Of a DNA stretch of 64,000 nt, positions 9,226 to 19,663 are shown one piece after another. A program made the position numbers and the translations under genes. The notes beneath the pieces were generated by a model. That model had not been told where the DNA came from and made no database searches. It worked only from the letters and a program-made list of their open reading frames with translations. Where the stretch lies: NCBI RefSeq assembly GCF_000143415.4, contig NW_003314400.1, positions 140,923 through 204,922 of the forward strand, given 5' to 3'. This stretch comes from Selaginella moellendorffii. Its lineage: Eukaryota; Streptophyta; Lycopodiopsida; Selaginellales; Selaginellaceae. Each line of letters begins with the position of its first letter. Within the stretch, counting starts at the first letter, position 1.

Positions 9226-12200
9226 TCACTGCATACTTTGGAGCATCTGTACAACCTCTCTCATACTTGGCCGTTCCTTCGGATCCAACGTGGTGCACAG
9301 CAGGCCGAGCTTGACGAACTGCATCATCACTTCTACCGACGCTCCGGTCTCCAGCAAGACGTTATCCACAAACTCCTCTATTCGAAGCGTCTCGCTCGAC
9401 AGCAAAACTTGAGCCCTCACCCACGACACCAGGTCCATTCCCTCGGCTGGAAAGTTCCGATCGAATGGAGACTTCCTTGTTGCCAGTTCGAGCAGCACAA
9501 CGCCGAAGCCGTAAACGTCGACCTTGTCGCTCAGTCTCATCGTGTAGCCATACTCTGGAGCAACGAACAATCAAGGTTAGCATCTGTATACGAGGAACAG
9601 GAGGTGAAAGCTTACCTGGAGCCATGTATCCCAGAGTTCCAACGATCGCAGATGCAGTCTGAGGATCACGCTCATACGTGAGCTTGGCGATCCCAAAGTC
9701 CGTCAACTTGGCTTCCATATCGGCATCCAGGAGTATATTACTGGCCTTGACATCGCGATGGATTACCGAGGGGACACAGTCGTGGTGCAAATAAGCCAGT
9801 CCGTGAGCAGCTCCCAGCGCGATCTTCCACCTCGTCGGCCAGTCAAGTTGATCGCCATTCTTGTGCAACGCAGTGTCGAGGCTCCCGTTCGGCATAAACT
9901 CGTAGACGATCATGTTGGAGTCGGGCTGCGAGCGCCTGTAAGCGACGAGCTTCACCACATGCCTATGCCGGAAGCTGCCCGCCGTCACGATCTCTCGCTC
10001 GAAGCTCTGGTTGGTATCGTCATCTTGGCTCCGGTACGTGAGCTTCTTCACTGCAAAGACATGGCCGGAGGAAGTTGTGACGCAGTAGACGACGCCGTGA
10101 GCACCACGGCCGATGATATTGTCGTCCGAGACTCCAGCGATCGCCTGGGCTATATCTCGCAGTGAGACTGCACGCCGGGAGGAGACGAAGAGCTTGATGG
10201 AGTCGAGCCTCTGCTGTTCGCGGTGGAGGCTGTACTTCTCCGAGGTTTTCTTCACCGAGATCCAGATGACCAACACGAGAAGGACGAAGAAACTCAAGGC
10301 CGACGCGAAGGCGATGCCGATTATAGCTCCCGAGCTGAGACCACGCTTCGTGCTTCTGGGTTGAGCGCTGGTGGTCGAGTTACAGCTGCTCGCGACGCAC
10401 AGGCCGGGATTTCCAAGGAAGGAGCTCGCTGGGAATTGCTGCCACTGGAGCTGGCCGCTGGGCAGCTTCCCGGAGAGCTGGTTATAGGAAAGGTTGACGG
10501 AAATCAGCGAAACCATGTTGCTGAGAAGCTGTGGAAGGCTTCCTTCAAGGGAGTTGTGTGAGAGATCCAAGCTCTGGAGCATGTCGAGGCTGGACAGAGC
10601 TTGAGGGATCGGACCAGTGAGCGAGTTCCAGCTGAGGTTTAAGGCGATGCTGAGCTGCGAGAGCTGTCCCAGAGCCGGCGGGATCGCTCCTCGCAGCTTG
10701 TTCTCTGCGAGGTTGAGCTCCATCAGACCACCCAAGCTCGATATCTCGTCGGGGATCACTCCGGTCAGCTCGTTTATCTGGAGCCGAAGATAGTTCAGCG
10801 ACGACGATGAGGCGGCCGCCATCGAGAGCTCGCCATGGATGGAGTTGCTGCTCAGATCGAGCGTCGCCAAGCTGCTCGAGTTCCAGAAGGTGGTGGGGAT
10901 GCTTCCATTGAGGAAGTTGGAAGAAACGTCGAGGTACCCGAGCTTGGTCAGTCGCCCGAGTTCGTCAGGGAGAGCTCCTGAGAGGCGGTTTTTCTGGAGC
11001 TCGATCCGGCTCAAGTTGGCGCACGACCCCAGCTCAGGAGGAACCGGTCCGCGCAGATCATTCCCGGCCAAGTCAAGGAAGTAGAGCGCACTGTTCTTGG
11101 CGAAATCGACAGGAATGCTACCGTCAAACAAGTTGTTGCTCAGCCTCAAACGTTGAATCCTCGAGCAGTGCCTCGCGACCTCGTCCAAGGTTCCATTCAG
11201 CTGGTTCGCGAGGGCGTTGAATAGACGGAGTTGTCCGGAGCTGCACAGGCTTTTGGCCGGGATCTTCCCGGTGAGGAGATTGTTGCTGAGCTCCACCTCG
11301 GTCAAGTTGTTCGTGGCTCCAAGCGATGGTGGTATCTCGCCATGCAAGCGATTGGCATCGAGATAGAGTACCTGGAGATGGCGGAGCTCGCAAAGCTGTC
11401 TAGGGATCCTACCAGTGAGCTGGTTGTCCGCGAGCCGGAGCTCCAGCAAGCTCGTGGAGTTTCCAAGCTCGGGTGGTATCTCGCCGGTGAGAGTGTTGCT
11501 CTCCATCCTGAGAGTTTGGAGCTTGCTCGATCGGCCAAACTCCCGCGGGATGCTTCCATTGAGCCTGTTGCTCGAGACGGAGAGATAGACCAAGCTCAGA
11601 CAGCCTGCCGCGATCTCCGGTGGAAACTCTCCCGTGAGCTGGTTGTAGGAGAGATCCATGATGGTGACGAGCTCGAGAGCTCCCAGGCTGGACGGGATCC
11701 TTCCGGAGAGATGGTTGTAGAAGAGATAGAGGCTCGTGAGGCTCGAGCAGCCGCCAAGCTCCGGTGGGATTGGACCCGAGAAGGAGTTCCGCGAGAGATC
11801 GATGCGCTCGAGAGCCTTGCAGCGGCCGAGCGATGGAGGGATCTCGCCGGAGAGGTTGTTCTGCGAGAGGCCGAGCTGCTGGAGCTGCGTGAGCGACGAG
11901 AAGCCATCGCGCGGGAGCGTGCCGTGGAAGAGATTGGTGGACAGATGGAGGGACGTGAGGTTGGCGGAGGTGAAGATCACCGGCGGGATCTCCCCCGAGA
12001 GGGAGTTTTCGTAGAGCCAGAGGTCGGAGAGATCGGGCAGGACGCGAGTGAAAACCGAGGCTAGATCGCCCGAGAGGTTGTTGGTGTTGGCGTAGAAGCT
12101 CTGGATTCTCGTGAGCCGCGTGAAAACCTGTGGAGGGATGCTACCCGAGAAGGAGTTGGTGCCCAGATCGAGGTATCTCATCCTGGAGCAATTGCCCAGC

Positions 12201-12556
12201 TCTGGAGGGATCTCTCCCGAGAGATCGTTGAGCGAGAGATCGAGATAGACGAGCTGGGCGAGAGAGCCCACCGCGGGGGAGAGCGTTCCCGAGAGACCCA
12301 TCTGCTGGAGCTGGATGGATTTGACGCGGAGGGATCGTGTGTGGCATTTGATCCCTGTCCAGGCGCAGGGGCAGGCATCGGATGCGTTCCAGGTGCTGAG
12401 CGATCGAGATGGGTCGTGGAGAGAGCTCTTGATGGCGATCAAAGAGGCGACCTCGTTGCGAAGCTCCTCGCTTGGTGGGCAGGACAGGGAGGAGGTAGCG
12501 AAGAGGAGGAGGAAGAAGAGGGCGCTGGGGATTGGAGCTGGATGGTGAGACGCCAT
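9226..12556 (-). CDS. LRR receptor-like kinase, subfamily XI (PEPR-like)
   Basis: CDS complement(join(9226..9554,9616..12556)), 1,089 residues. Signal peptide (SALFFLLLFATSSLS), LRRNT-type cysteine pair, more than twenty plant LRRs (LxxLxLxxNxLxGxIPxxLG), one membrane span about residues 710-735 (GAIIGIAFASALSFFVLLVL), then a kinase with GRGAHGVVY loop, VAIK-type lysine (AVKKL), HRDVKASN catalytic loop, DFG and GYMAPEYGY. HRD makes it an RD, presumably active, kinase. The 61-bp intron splits the APE motif; without splicing the frame runs into unrelated sequence. The kinase C-terminal half (DVYGFGVVLLELATRKSPFD, DLVSWVRAQVL) is closest to PEPR-type receptors, which sense endogenous peptides at the plasma membrane; ligand unknown. 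An upstream in-frame ATG at 12604 would add 16 residues before the signal peptide. Confidence 0.92.
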
Positions 12557-12604
12557 ACCTGGACGAGCATTGGAGAGCTTCCAAATCGCGGATTGGAAGC
12601 GCAT

Positions 12605-12925
12605 TGATGGGTTTTATAAGAGCCGACAACGCGTCGACCGACACTTGCGACCATTGTGTGTGAAACGAGACTCTTTTTTGGAATCTCGCTCGCAACCGGC
12701 CAATCCGAAAAGCGATAAAAAAGGCACGCACTCGTGTGTGAGAACATTCCAAGAAATGATCATTGGTAGCCACAAAGGTGGTTCTTTCTTCCATTTGGGT
12801 TGACTCTCCATCCAAATGCCTCAAGAGGGCAAATGCATTCCTTTGTAGCATATACCCAGTATGGGAGTTTGCAATGCCCATGCCATTTAAAAGCTATGAG
12901 CTTGAGATTTCTGTGATCTCATGAA
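12605..12925. other. Divergent promoter region between RLK and PPR genes
   Basis: About 320 bp separate the two divergent starts. I see no repeat or recognised element. Confidence 0.5.
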
Positions 12926-14716
12926 ATGGAAAACATAGTGGCCAGCATCCGATCTTGCACAGCGTCGAGGGATCTGGAGCAGGCCCGGAGCATCCACGCC
13001 CGGGTTCTGGAGGGCGAGCATCGAGACAACACCCTCCTCGCCAACTTGCTCATGAAAATGTATGGCAGGTGCGGATGCCCGGGCGAGGCACGGAAGATCT
13101 TCGACGCCACGCTCCATCCCAACGCCTACTCGTGGAGCATCCTCATCGCTGCGTATGCTTTCAATGGCCAGCTTGATCTCGCCCGCCAAGTTCTGGAATC
13201 AATGCGAGAGCCCGACGTCGTCTCGTGGACAGCGCTTCTCACAGGCTATGCCCAGAACGGGGATCTGGACTCAGCGCAAACAATCTTCGATTCCATGCCT
13301 GTGAGAAACGTTGTTTCCTGGACGGCGATGATCACCGGCTATGCCCAGCTCGGCCAGTTTCTAAAAGCCGAGCTCTTGTTCAAGGCCATGCCGGAGAGGA
13401 ACATAGTGTCTTGGACAGCTATGGTGTCTGCATATGCCCAGAACAGGCATTTGCAAGAAGCTCGCGCCTTGTTCGATTCTATGCCCGAGAAGAACGTCGT
13501 CACGTACAACGCGATGATCCAAGCGTACGCCGATGCCAGAGAGATCGACGAGGCGAGAGCTTTGTTCGATCGAATGCCCTCGAGGAACGTAGCGTCGTGG
13601 AATGTGATGCTCAAGACTTATGCCGAGGCTGGGCTTGTGGACAAGACGGAGAACTTGTTCCGGGACATGCCCGAGAAGGACACCGTCTCGTGGAACATCG
13701 TGATCCAATCCTACTTCTCCAGCACCAAGATCGAAAAGGCGAGGCAGGCCTTCGCAGAGATGCCTCGCCCGGACGTCGTGACTTCCAACATCATGATCGC
13801 GGGCTTCGTCCAGAACGGGCATCTGGAAGACGCGAGGAGGATCTTCGACGGGAGGAGCTCGCAGCTCGACATCGTCTCCTGGAACACGATCATCTCGGCG
13901 TACGCGCAGCGGGGAGACTTCGCAGTGGCGCAGGAGCTCTTCGATTCCATGACGCACCGAACGAAGATCACTTGGAACGCTCTCTTCTCGGCATACGCCC
14001 AGCACCGCCGTCTGGAGGAGGCCAAGCTTCTCTTCGATCGAATGCCGCACGAGAGAAGCACGGAGATTTGGAACGCGCTGGCGGCGGCCTACGTCCACGA
14101 CTCGCGATTCAACGAGGCCAAGCGATTGTTTGACGAGATGCCCGAAAGAGATGTCTTCTCCTGGACGGGGATGGTGGCGGCCTACACCACGAGCGGGAAC
14201 TTGGATCTTGCCAGGAGGATGTTCGACAGCATGCCCGACAAAGATCTTGTCGCCTGGAACTCGATGATTGCAGCGCACTGTCGTGTCGGGAATGTGGACG
14301 ACGTGCTGCGCCTGTACACCGGTCTGCTGCTGGCCGGCACTGTCCCCGACGAGGTGACATTCACGACCGTGCTGGGAGCTTCCAGTCACGCGGGGCTCCT
14401 GCGCGAGGGACTGGCTTACTTCGTCTCGATGACGCTCGATCACCGGATCATGCCTTTGCAGCGCCACTACCGCTGCGTGATCGATCTTCTCGGGAGGTCC
14501 GGGCTGCTGCTGGATGCCGAGCAGTTGCTCAAAGGCCTGCCTTACAACTTCGCGGCGGATGACATCGCTGGAGCGGCGTTCCTGGGAGCTTGCAAGACGC
14601 ACAGAGACGTCGATCGTGGAGCTCAAGTTGCGAGAGAAGTGATAGATATGGATGCCAAGGATGACACTCCATATGTGCTTCTCTCCAGCATCTACTCCGG
14701 ACGAAGAGCTGTGTAG
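12926..14716 (+). CDS. PPR protein, S-repeat type with E1 region
   Basis: 596 residues, no intron. The N-terminal cap has the typical RSCTASRDLEQARSIHARV and LLMKMYGRCG segments, followed by about thirteen 31-residue S-type repeats (xxARxLFDxMPEKDVVSWNxM) and an L-like repeat (VPDEVTFTTVLGASSHAGLL), then E1 (HYRCVIDLLGRSGLL, LGACKTHRDV). It stops shortly after YVLLSSIYSG, so E2/DYW are missing. Probably an organellar RNA-binding factor. GC-rich at third positions, unlike the AT-richer PPR gene at 2400. Converges with the SAPS gene, 122 bp apart. Confidence 0.9.
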   Translation: MENIVASIRSCTASRDLEQARSIHARVLEGEHRDNTLLANLLMKMYGRCGCPGEARKIFDATLHPNAYSWSILIAAYAFNGQLDLARQVLESMREPDVVSWTALLTGYAQNGDLDSAQTIFDSMPVRNVVSWTAMITGYAQLGQFLKAELLFKAMPERNIVSWTAMVSAYAQNRHLQEARALFDSMPEKNVVTYNAMIQAYADAREIDEARALFDRMPSRNVASWNVMLKTYAEAGLVDKTENLFRDMPEKDTVSWNIVIQSYFSSTKIEKARQAFAEMPRPDVVTSNIMIAGFVQNGHLEDARRIFDGRSSQLDIVSWNTIISAYAQRGDFAVAQELFDSMTHRTKITWNALFSAYAQHRRLEEAKLLFDRMPHERSTEIWNALAAAYVHDSRFNEAKRLFDEMPERDVFSWTGMVAAYTTSGNLDLARRMFDSMPDKDLVAWNSMIAAHCRVGNVDDVLRLYTGLLLAGTVPDEVTFTTVLGASSHAGLLREGLAYFVSMTLDHRIMPLQRHYRCVIDLLGRSGLLLDAEQLLKGLPYNFAADDIAGAAFLGACKTHRDVDRGAQVAREVIDMDAKDDTPYVLLSSIYSGRRAV

Positions 14717-14838
14717 AAAGATAGTCAGTGGATTGAACATCGATCAATCGGAAAAAGCTTGTACCGGGATGACAACAAAAGCCTGTAAATGTGAGAAAGA
14801 AATAGACATCGATACGTGTGTCACGCTACCTAGCGTCG

Positions 14839-17800
14839 TCATGACTCGGACGTTGTCGTAACTGGCCCATTCCTCTGCTCCGGAGAGATATCCATCTCGA
14901 ACACCAAAACTTCATCCGAGACGGGCCGAAGATCCTGTGTTCCACCGTCAAACTGACTGCTCTCGCCGTTTTCCTTGCGTTCGAGACTGTCCAAGTCTAC
15001 CGCTTCGAGGTCTGATGTAATGCCGACCAGCGTCTGTCTGTCTTCTTCGTCCTCCTCCCTGTCTCGCTTGGGCCGTGGACCTTCTCGTTCCAGATGCTGG
15101 ACTTGGTTGGAAGATGTAGCCGTGTCAACCAGGTCCTCGTCCTCACCAAGAACTACTTCGCCATCGCTGCCGCTGCTGCTACTGCTGCTGCCGCTATCTG
15201 CTAAGGAAAAATGTATGTTTTGTCCATCTTCAGTCACGTCTGGATTCGTTTCAAGATCGTCTTGAAACGGAAACCATGGTGAGTCCGACCCAAAGAGGCG
15301 ACCACTGTAAGCAGTACATGTCAACTCAATGGCTACGAAAAACTAAGCTCGTTTTACTAACCTCTCCTGCTCGTCGCAAAGGCGAGCAGACTTGATAATC
15401 ACCTCGGAAGAGTCCTCTTCAAAGAAGGCATCCTGCAAAAGAAAAGAAAAGTGTAAGTGCCGAGGAAGAACAATGACTAGAAATACCTCTTCCGTGTCGT
15501 CGTTATCAAACATGTTGTATCTGAAAACTTTTCTAGTCAAGTTACCAGCCAGCGCAGATATACCATAATCACGATCACAAAGGTCATCTTCATCACTATC
15601 CAAGGGTCTGTTGTGGTTTGATATCGGCCGCCTGCAGACAAGCAAGTTAAACCATCACATCAACATGATGTACCATTTCAACACAACATAACTCACCCAC
15701 ATGACCATTGGTACACATTTTCTACCGTATTTCGCTCCTGAAGCACCGTGGACTTCCATTTGAGCCAGCTCCAATTATCCTGAAGATGGATAGCTTAGAT
15801 CAATGTGTTACGTGGATCAACAATCAAACACCTGTAAGTATCTCTGGACTTGCTCGTTTTCAGATTGTGTCAAGCTGTTGGCAATCCTCGTTAGATGTCC
15901 AATGTTCCCGACTCTTGGAGGTTGCTTCCTTTCTGACCTTGACTGCACAGATAATGCAAGCCATTAACGAAGATCACAAAAGTTTAGCAAGCTTACTTCT
16001 CGCTGCTGGTCGTGCAGCGTATTCGAAACGTATGGGTCTTTGTCCACTTCAAGCAGCCTTCCTACGAGGTTGCAATCTCGAAACAAGTTATCGACGACAG
16101 TAGAGCTCCCATAATTAATACATGTGAGTAGTACGGTCTCCACATGATGATGCAACATGTTATTAAAGGGATAGCTGCACAAAAGACACCCTGCAAAATT
16201 AGAAATTGTCAAGCCGTATGCCTCTGCTCTATTGCATTTACGGTTCTCAAAAATTGCATCAAGAAAAATTCATACGTACTCGAAGAACAGGTTTAGCAGT
16301 CTCTGTAATGCCTTGTGCTGAACCAGAACTTCTCCAACTCTGTCGGGATCTGCTCTTAAGAGAGCGGCAGTGAACTCCACAATCTGCAAACCGGAAACAG
16401 TCAAGACAAATAAATAGTAAATAACACCCTCGCCTTTAGACGATGGGTACCGAATGGCGGCCTTAATATCCCATAAGTAGTCGGTAGTGACGCTTCGTCC
16501 TTAGAAACATCCAACACTTTTAGCATTTCACCTGCACAACACTGAAATAGGTGATAGTCCGAGGACAGTCCACTAAACGTACCTAAGGTCTGAAGCATCT
16601 CATCTAAAGTCTCTGGGACAACAGTAGACGGCTGCCCCTTCGGTTCCAACAAAGAGATACACACAGACAACGAGTGCACGAGAATTGCCTTCGAGTTTAC
16701 GTTTTCCAAGGCCCGAGTGAAAAGCTTTGTCACAAATCTTGAAAAAGCAGAGTCTTAGAAGTGCGTTACTAGATTAAAACCGAGACCATTTACCTCGGAC
16801 TAGAGAGTTTCAAGGCGAGAGCAGACTGAGGCAATCGCATTACTGTGCACAAAGTGTTCGCAGCATTTGCATGGACTTCAGACTTCTTCTCCTGTATTGA
16901 AACACGACCTCAGCATTTGAAAAAACGTTTAAAAGGCAGGACTACTTACGGAAGAGCTGAGCTTGTCCACTAACATATCAATCAACTCGGTTTCTGCTAG
17001 CCATTGGACAGCCTCTGAGTGGTATGTGTAGATTTGGTTATTGGCGCCAACGAGGCGCATCAGAACCTACAGGCCTAGACTTCTCAACGACAACGTCTCA
17101 ACGGAGCTGATTTTACCTCCATGATTGAAGTTAATCCAATGTGATCCACCATTTGCTGCAAAACTTCTGTATGATTCTGAAAACCAATGCTGCTCAGTTC
17201 ACGAAAGAGTGGAGCGAGATGATTATAGTCAAATACCTGTATATAATGCATAAGTTCCTCCGTCTTTCTAACAAGCAGACCGATAACAATCTAAGATCAA
17301 ATAAAAACAGTCAAGGATGACAAATTCAGCTTTGAACGTCAACACTTACCCTGGAAAAGTTTCCAGCTTGTTGATCATCTCGATCATAGTCAGGAACCAG
17401 AAAAGAAAAGAGAGACTCCATCAGCTGCGCACAAAACAAAACAGTTCCAGACAAAAGAATTGTTTCCTGGAAGAAGGAAAATATAAACTAGAAGAACCTC
17501 TTCATCACAGGCCAGCGTTGTCAAGATGTCGTCCACTTCCGAGCTCAGTATCGCACTCGATACAAAAGAGTACCTGGGCGAGAGAGAGCGTGTGACAAGA
17601 CAGACAAAACGCGAAACTCTATTCTTACTTGTAAGATTTCTCGTCGTCGTGAACTGGCACTACGATGGCGTACGAGATCATTTTCTTCATCCGATCCTTG
17701 TTCTGGAGGCTACACACACGCACAAACAAACAATGGTCACTCGCTCACTCCACCACAAGAAAAGAAAAAATCGAAACGAGAATCGAAGAAAGAGAGCTCA

Positions 17801-17983
17801 CAATTTCATGAGATCTTGGTTGCGGTAGCAGCTCTGGAGCACATCATCCTCGTTGAGAATCTCCTCGAGAGTGCACTCTTCGCTTTCGAGCATGTTTGGC
17901 AGCTGATAGGAGGAATAGGAAGCTTAGCGCAAGGGAATGCAAGAAGGAACACCTACATTCGAGCCCCAGAAGGAGCCGGCCAT
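14839..17983 (-). CDS. SAPS-domain PP6/SIT4 phosphatase regulatory subunit (18 exons)
   Basis: Model complement(join(14839..15304,15362..15432,15487..15631,15697..15779,15832..15942,15997..16174,16280..16383,16434..16531,16583..16737,16794..16891,16950..17066,17117..17176,17237..17290,17350..17424,17498..17573,17629..17709,17802..17902,17957..17983)), 699 residues, no internal stop. Conserved SAPS blocks in order: TLEEILNEDDVLQSC, FLQNKDRMKKMISYA, LFSFLVPD, IVIGLLVRKTEELM, VDHIGLTSIMEVLMRLVGA, EVHANAANTLC, LVHSLSVCISLLEP, LPTTYGILRPPFGTHRLK, YPFNNMLHHHVET, PPRVGNIGHLTRI, VLQERNTVENVYQWSCGRP, DSDEDD, WFPFQDD; the tail is acidic. SAPS proteins target the catalytic PP6-type phosphatase in the cytosol. 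Introns are 45-105 bp. The exon ending at 16434 would use a GC donor if the conserved HRLK/IVEF join is kept; a GT donor 6 bp on adds Ala-Arg. Confidence 0.93.
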
Positions 17984-18261
17984 GGCGCGGACGAGATTCT
18001 AGCTCCCAATCATCGACGAGCCTCTTCCCGGGACAAAACCCTAGCTAGATCCCACCTCAAAATGCGCGCCTCGATCGTGACAAGAAGAGGATGAGCAAGC
18101 CCGGAAGATATACTACCGCGCTGGAGCGTGGATTGGAAGCAAGAAAGGCGGCCTTGGGCCGAAAAGGAAGAAAGCTTTGGAACTAGGCCTAAGAAGAGAA
18201 ATTTTCGTTTAGGGTTCTTCGCTAGGAACTAGGTAGGAAGGAAATATTCTCGTTCTCGACA
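17984..18261. promoter_or_regulatory. Bidirectional promoter, SAPS (-) and PAP2 (+)
   Basis: 278 bp between two divergent starts. Telo-box copies face both ways: AAAACCCTAG about 18035-18044 and TTTAGGGTT 18208-18216. In the second copy of this block (61971-62192) the SAPS-side half is kept and the PAP2-side half is missing. Confidence 0.65.
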
Positions 18262-18906
18262 ATGCAGCGCGTCCACGATCTCGACAGCAAGATCTCGCTC
18301 TGGATTCACCAGGCCGGCGCCAGGATCCCTCGATTCGTGCTGCGCTTGCTGGAATTCTCCGGCGATGGCGTCTTCTGGATCGTGGCAATCGCGGCGCTGG
18401 CTTGCGCGGCTCCATCCTCGCCCCAGCTCCAGCTCCTGGTGCCCGACCTGATGCTGGGATTCGTGCTGGATGTGCTGCTGGTGGCGTCGATCAAGACGAT
18501 CGTGCGCCGCCCTCGTCCAATCTACAACAAAGGCATGTATGTGATTTCTTCCGTGGATCACTGGTCGTTTCCCAGCGGCCATTCCTCGCGAGCGCTCTTC
18601 ATGGCGTCCTTCTTTTGGCTCAAGGCCGCGAGCTCCATTTCTTCTTCTTCTTCTTCTTCTTTGCCGCCATCGCCACCGTGGGCGAGCTTGCTCGAGTTCG
18701 TCGTCACGGTGGAATTCTTGGCTCTCTCCTGGGCTGTGGCCACCGCCATCTCTCGAGTTCTCTTGGGGAGACACTACGTGATGGATGTGTTCGTTGGCTC
18801 GATCCTGGGAGTTTTGGAGGCGGCGGTGGTGGACAAGTTCTCTCACGCCACGCTGCATCAAGCTTTGAGGGAGAAGCTCTCGGCCACCACCATCGCTTGG
18901 AGGTAG
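18262..18906 (+). CDS. PAP2-superfamily lipid/polyprenyl phosphate phosphatase
   Basis: 214 residues, no intron. The three PAP2 signature motifs are complete: K78-x6-R85-P86 (KTIVRRPRP), P104-S-G-H107, and S164-R165-x5-H171-x3-D175 (SRVLLGRHYVMD). Hydrophobic segments lie near residues 35-52, 60-78, 146-166 and 176-190, so an integral membrane enzyme with the active site at one membrane face. Length and motif spacing fit plant LPP-beta and animal PPAPDC2-type enzymes, which dephosphorylate lipid or isoprenoid phosphates; substrate not determinable here. A TCT microsatellite (18640-18661) codes a run of serines. The gene occupies almost exactly the interval absent from the duplicate block at 62192. 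Confidence 0.92.
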   Translation: MQRVHDLDSKISLWIHQAGARIPRFVLRLLEFSGDGVFWIVAIAALACAAPSSPQLQLLVPDLMLGFVLDVLLVASIKTIVRRPRPIYNKGMYVISSVDHWSFPSGHSSRALFMASFFWLKAASSISSSSSSSLPPSPPWASLLEFVVTVEFLALSWAVATAISRVLLGRHYVMDVFVGSILGVLEAAVVDKFSHATLHQALREKLSATTIAWR

Positions 18907-19032
18907 CGAGAATCTCTACCTCTTCTATAGCTCGCTAGTTTCAGAGCATTGAATGAAAGCTTGATACCCTGGAAAAACTTTCCAAGGTTTACATGGCATT
19001 CTTGGAACGGCCGCCTTATAAACATACCTATA

Positions 19033-19165
19033 ATAGGGCGGCGGTGGTGAAGGTGGTGGCCGTGACGGTGGTGAAGGTGGTGGCGGTGATGGTGGCGGAG
19101 GTGGTGATGGTTGGAGATGTGGTGGTGATGGTGACGAGGCAGTGATGGTGACAAGGGTGGTGCAG
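19033..19165 (+). repeat. GGTGGT/GGTGATGG-rich low-complexity block
   Basis: Imperfect triplet repeats (GGTGGTGAAGGTGG, GGTGATGGTGG) that are the reverse complement in kind of the CCACCATCACC repeats of the proline-rich gene 0.7-1.2 kb downstream. The copy-B counterpart is 62232-62350. Confidence 0.7.
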
Positions 19166-19515
19166 CCAGCCTGACAAGTTCTACTGTTCTACCTGGTTGG
19201 GTGGCACAAACAAGACCACAAACAAGATGAGTGTTCATTTTATAGGTTATAGAAAAATAGAAAAATTGATATAAAGGTAATAGAGCATACGTTAAATTGA
19301 TATAAAAGTCATCTTTAGGCTGAGACTTTTACGCACGAGTTTCTTGCGAGCGAGTCTTGTTCACAGATAGGGAGAGAGTTTGGTTGGGGTGGCACATCTG
19401 TTGAAAAAAAATATATTGCAGGTGTCCTCAGATTGCTCAACCAGAATAAAAAATCATGCGCGAGACCATGAGATGGCCACGAGGCAGCAGTATATACTTA
19501 GTGGCGCTTGCGCAG

Positions 19516-19519
<4 letters not shown>

Positions 19520-19553
<34 letters not shown>
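19520..19553 (+). repeat. GA microsatellite
   Basis: About 14 AG/GA units in the 5' leader of the proline-rich gene. In copy B the same place holds a shorter GA run followed by a long G run (about 62745-62770). Confidence 0.8.
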
Positions 19554-19554
<1 letters not shown>

Positions 19555-19663
19555 AGGCTTTGGAACTAGGAGGTGTTAGACAAGAGCTTGTAGCAAGCTA
19601 TCGCTCTAGCGCAATTGCCACAATATAGGTCCCGGCTTGCGCAGCTCTGGTGGATTCTTGAGC

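Noticed and set aside
11231-12064. 277-codon plus-strand ORF opposite the LRR receptor kinase
   Set aside because: It is the mirror frame of GC-rich LRR repeats: periodic Glu/Arg composition, no ATG context or domain, and the opposite strand codes a clear RLK.
13361-14740. 459-codon minus-strand ORF opposite the PPR gene
   Set aside because: A shadow of the PPR repeats (regular 31-residue period on the wrong strand, rich in His/Arg/Val). No family features.
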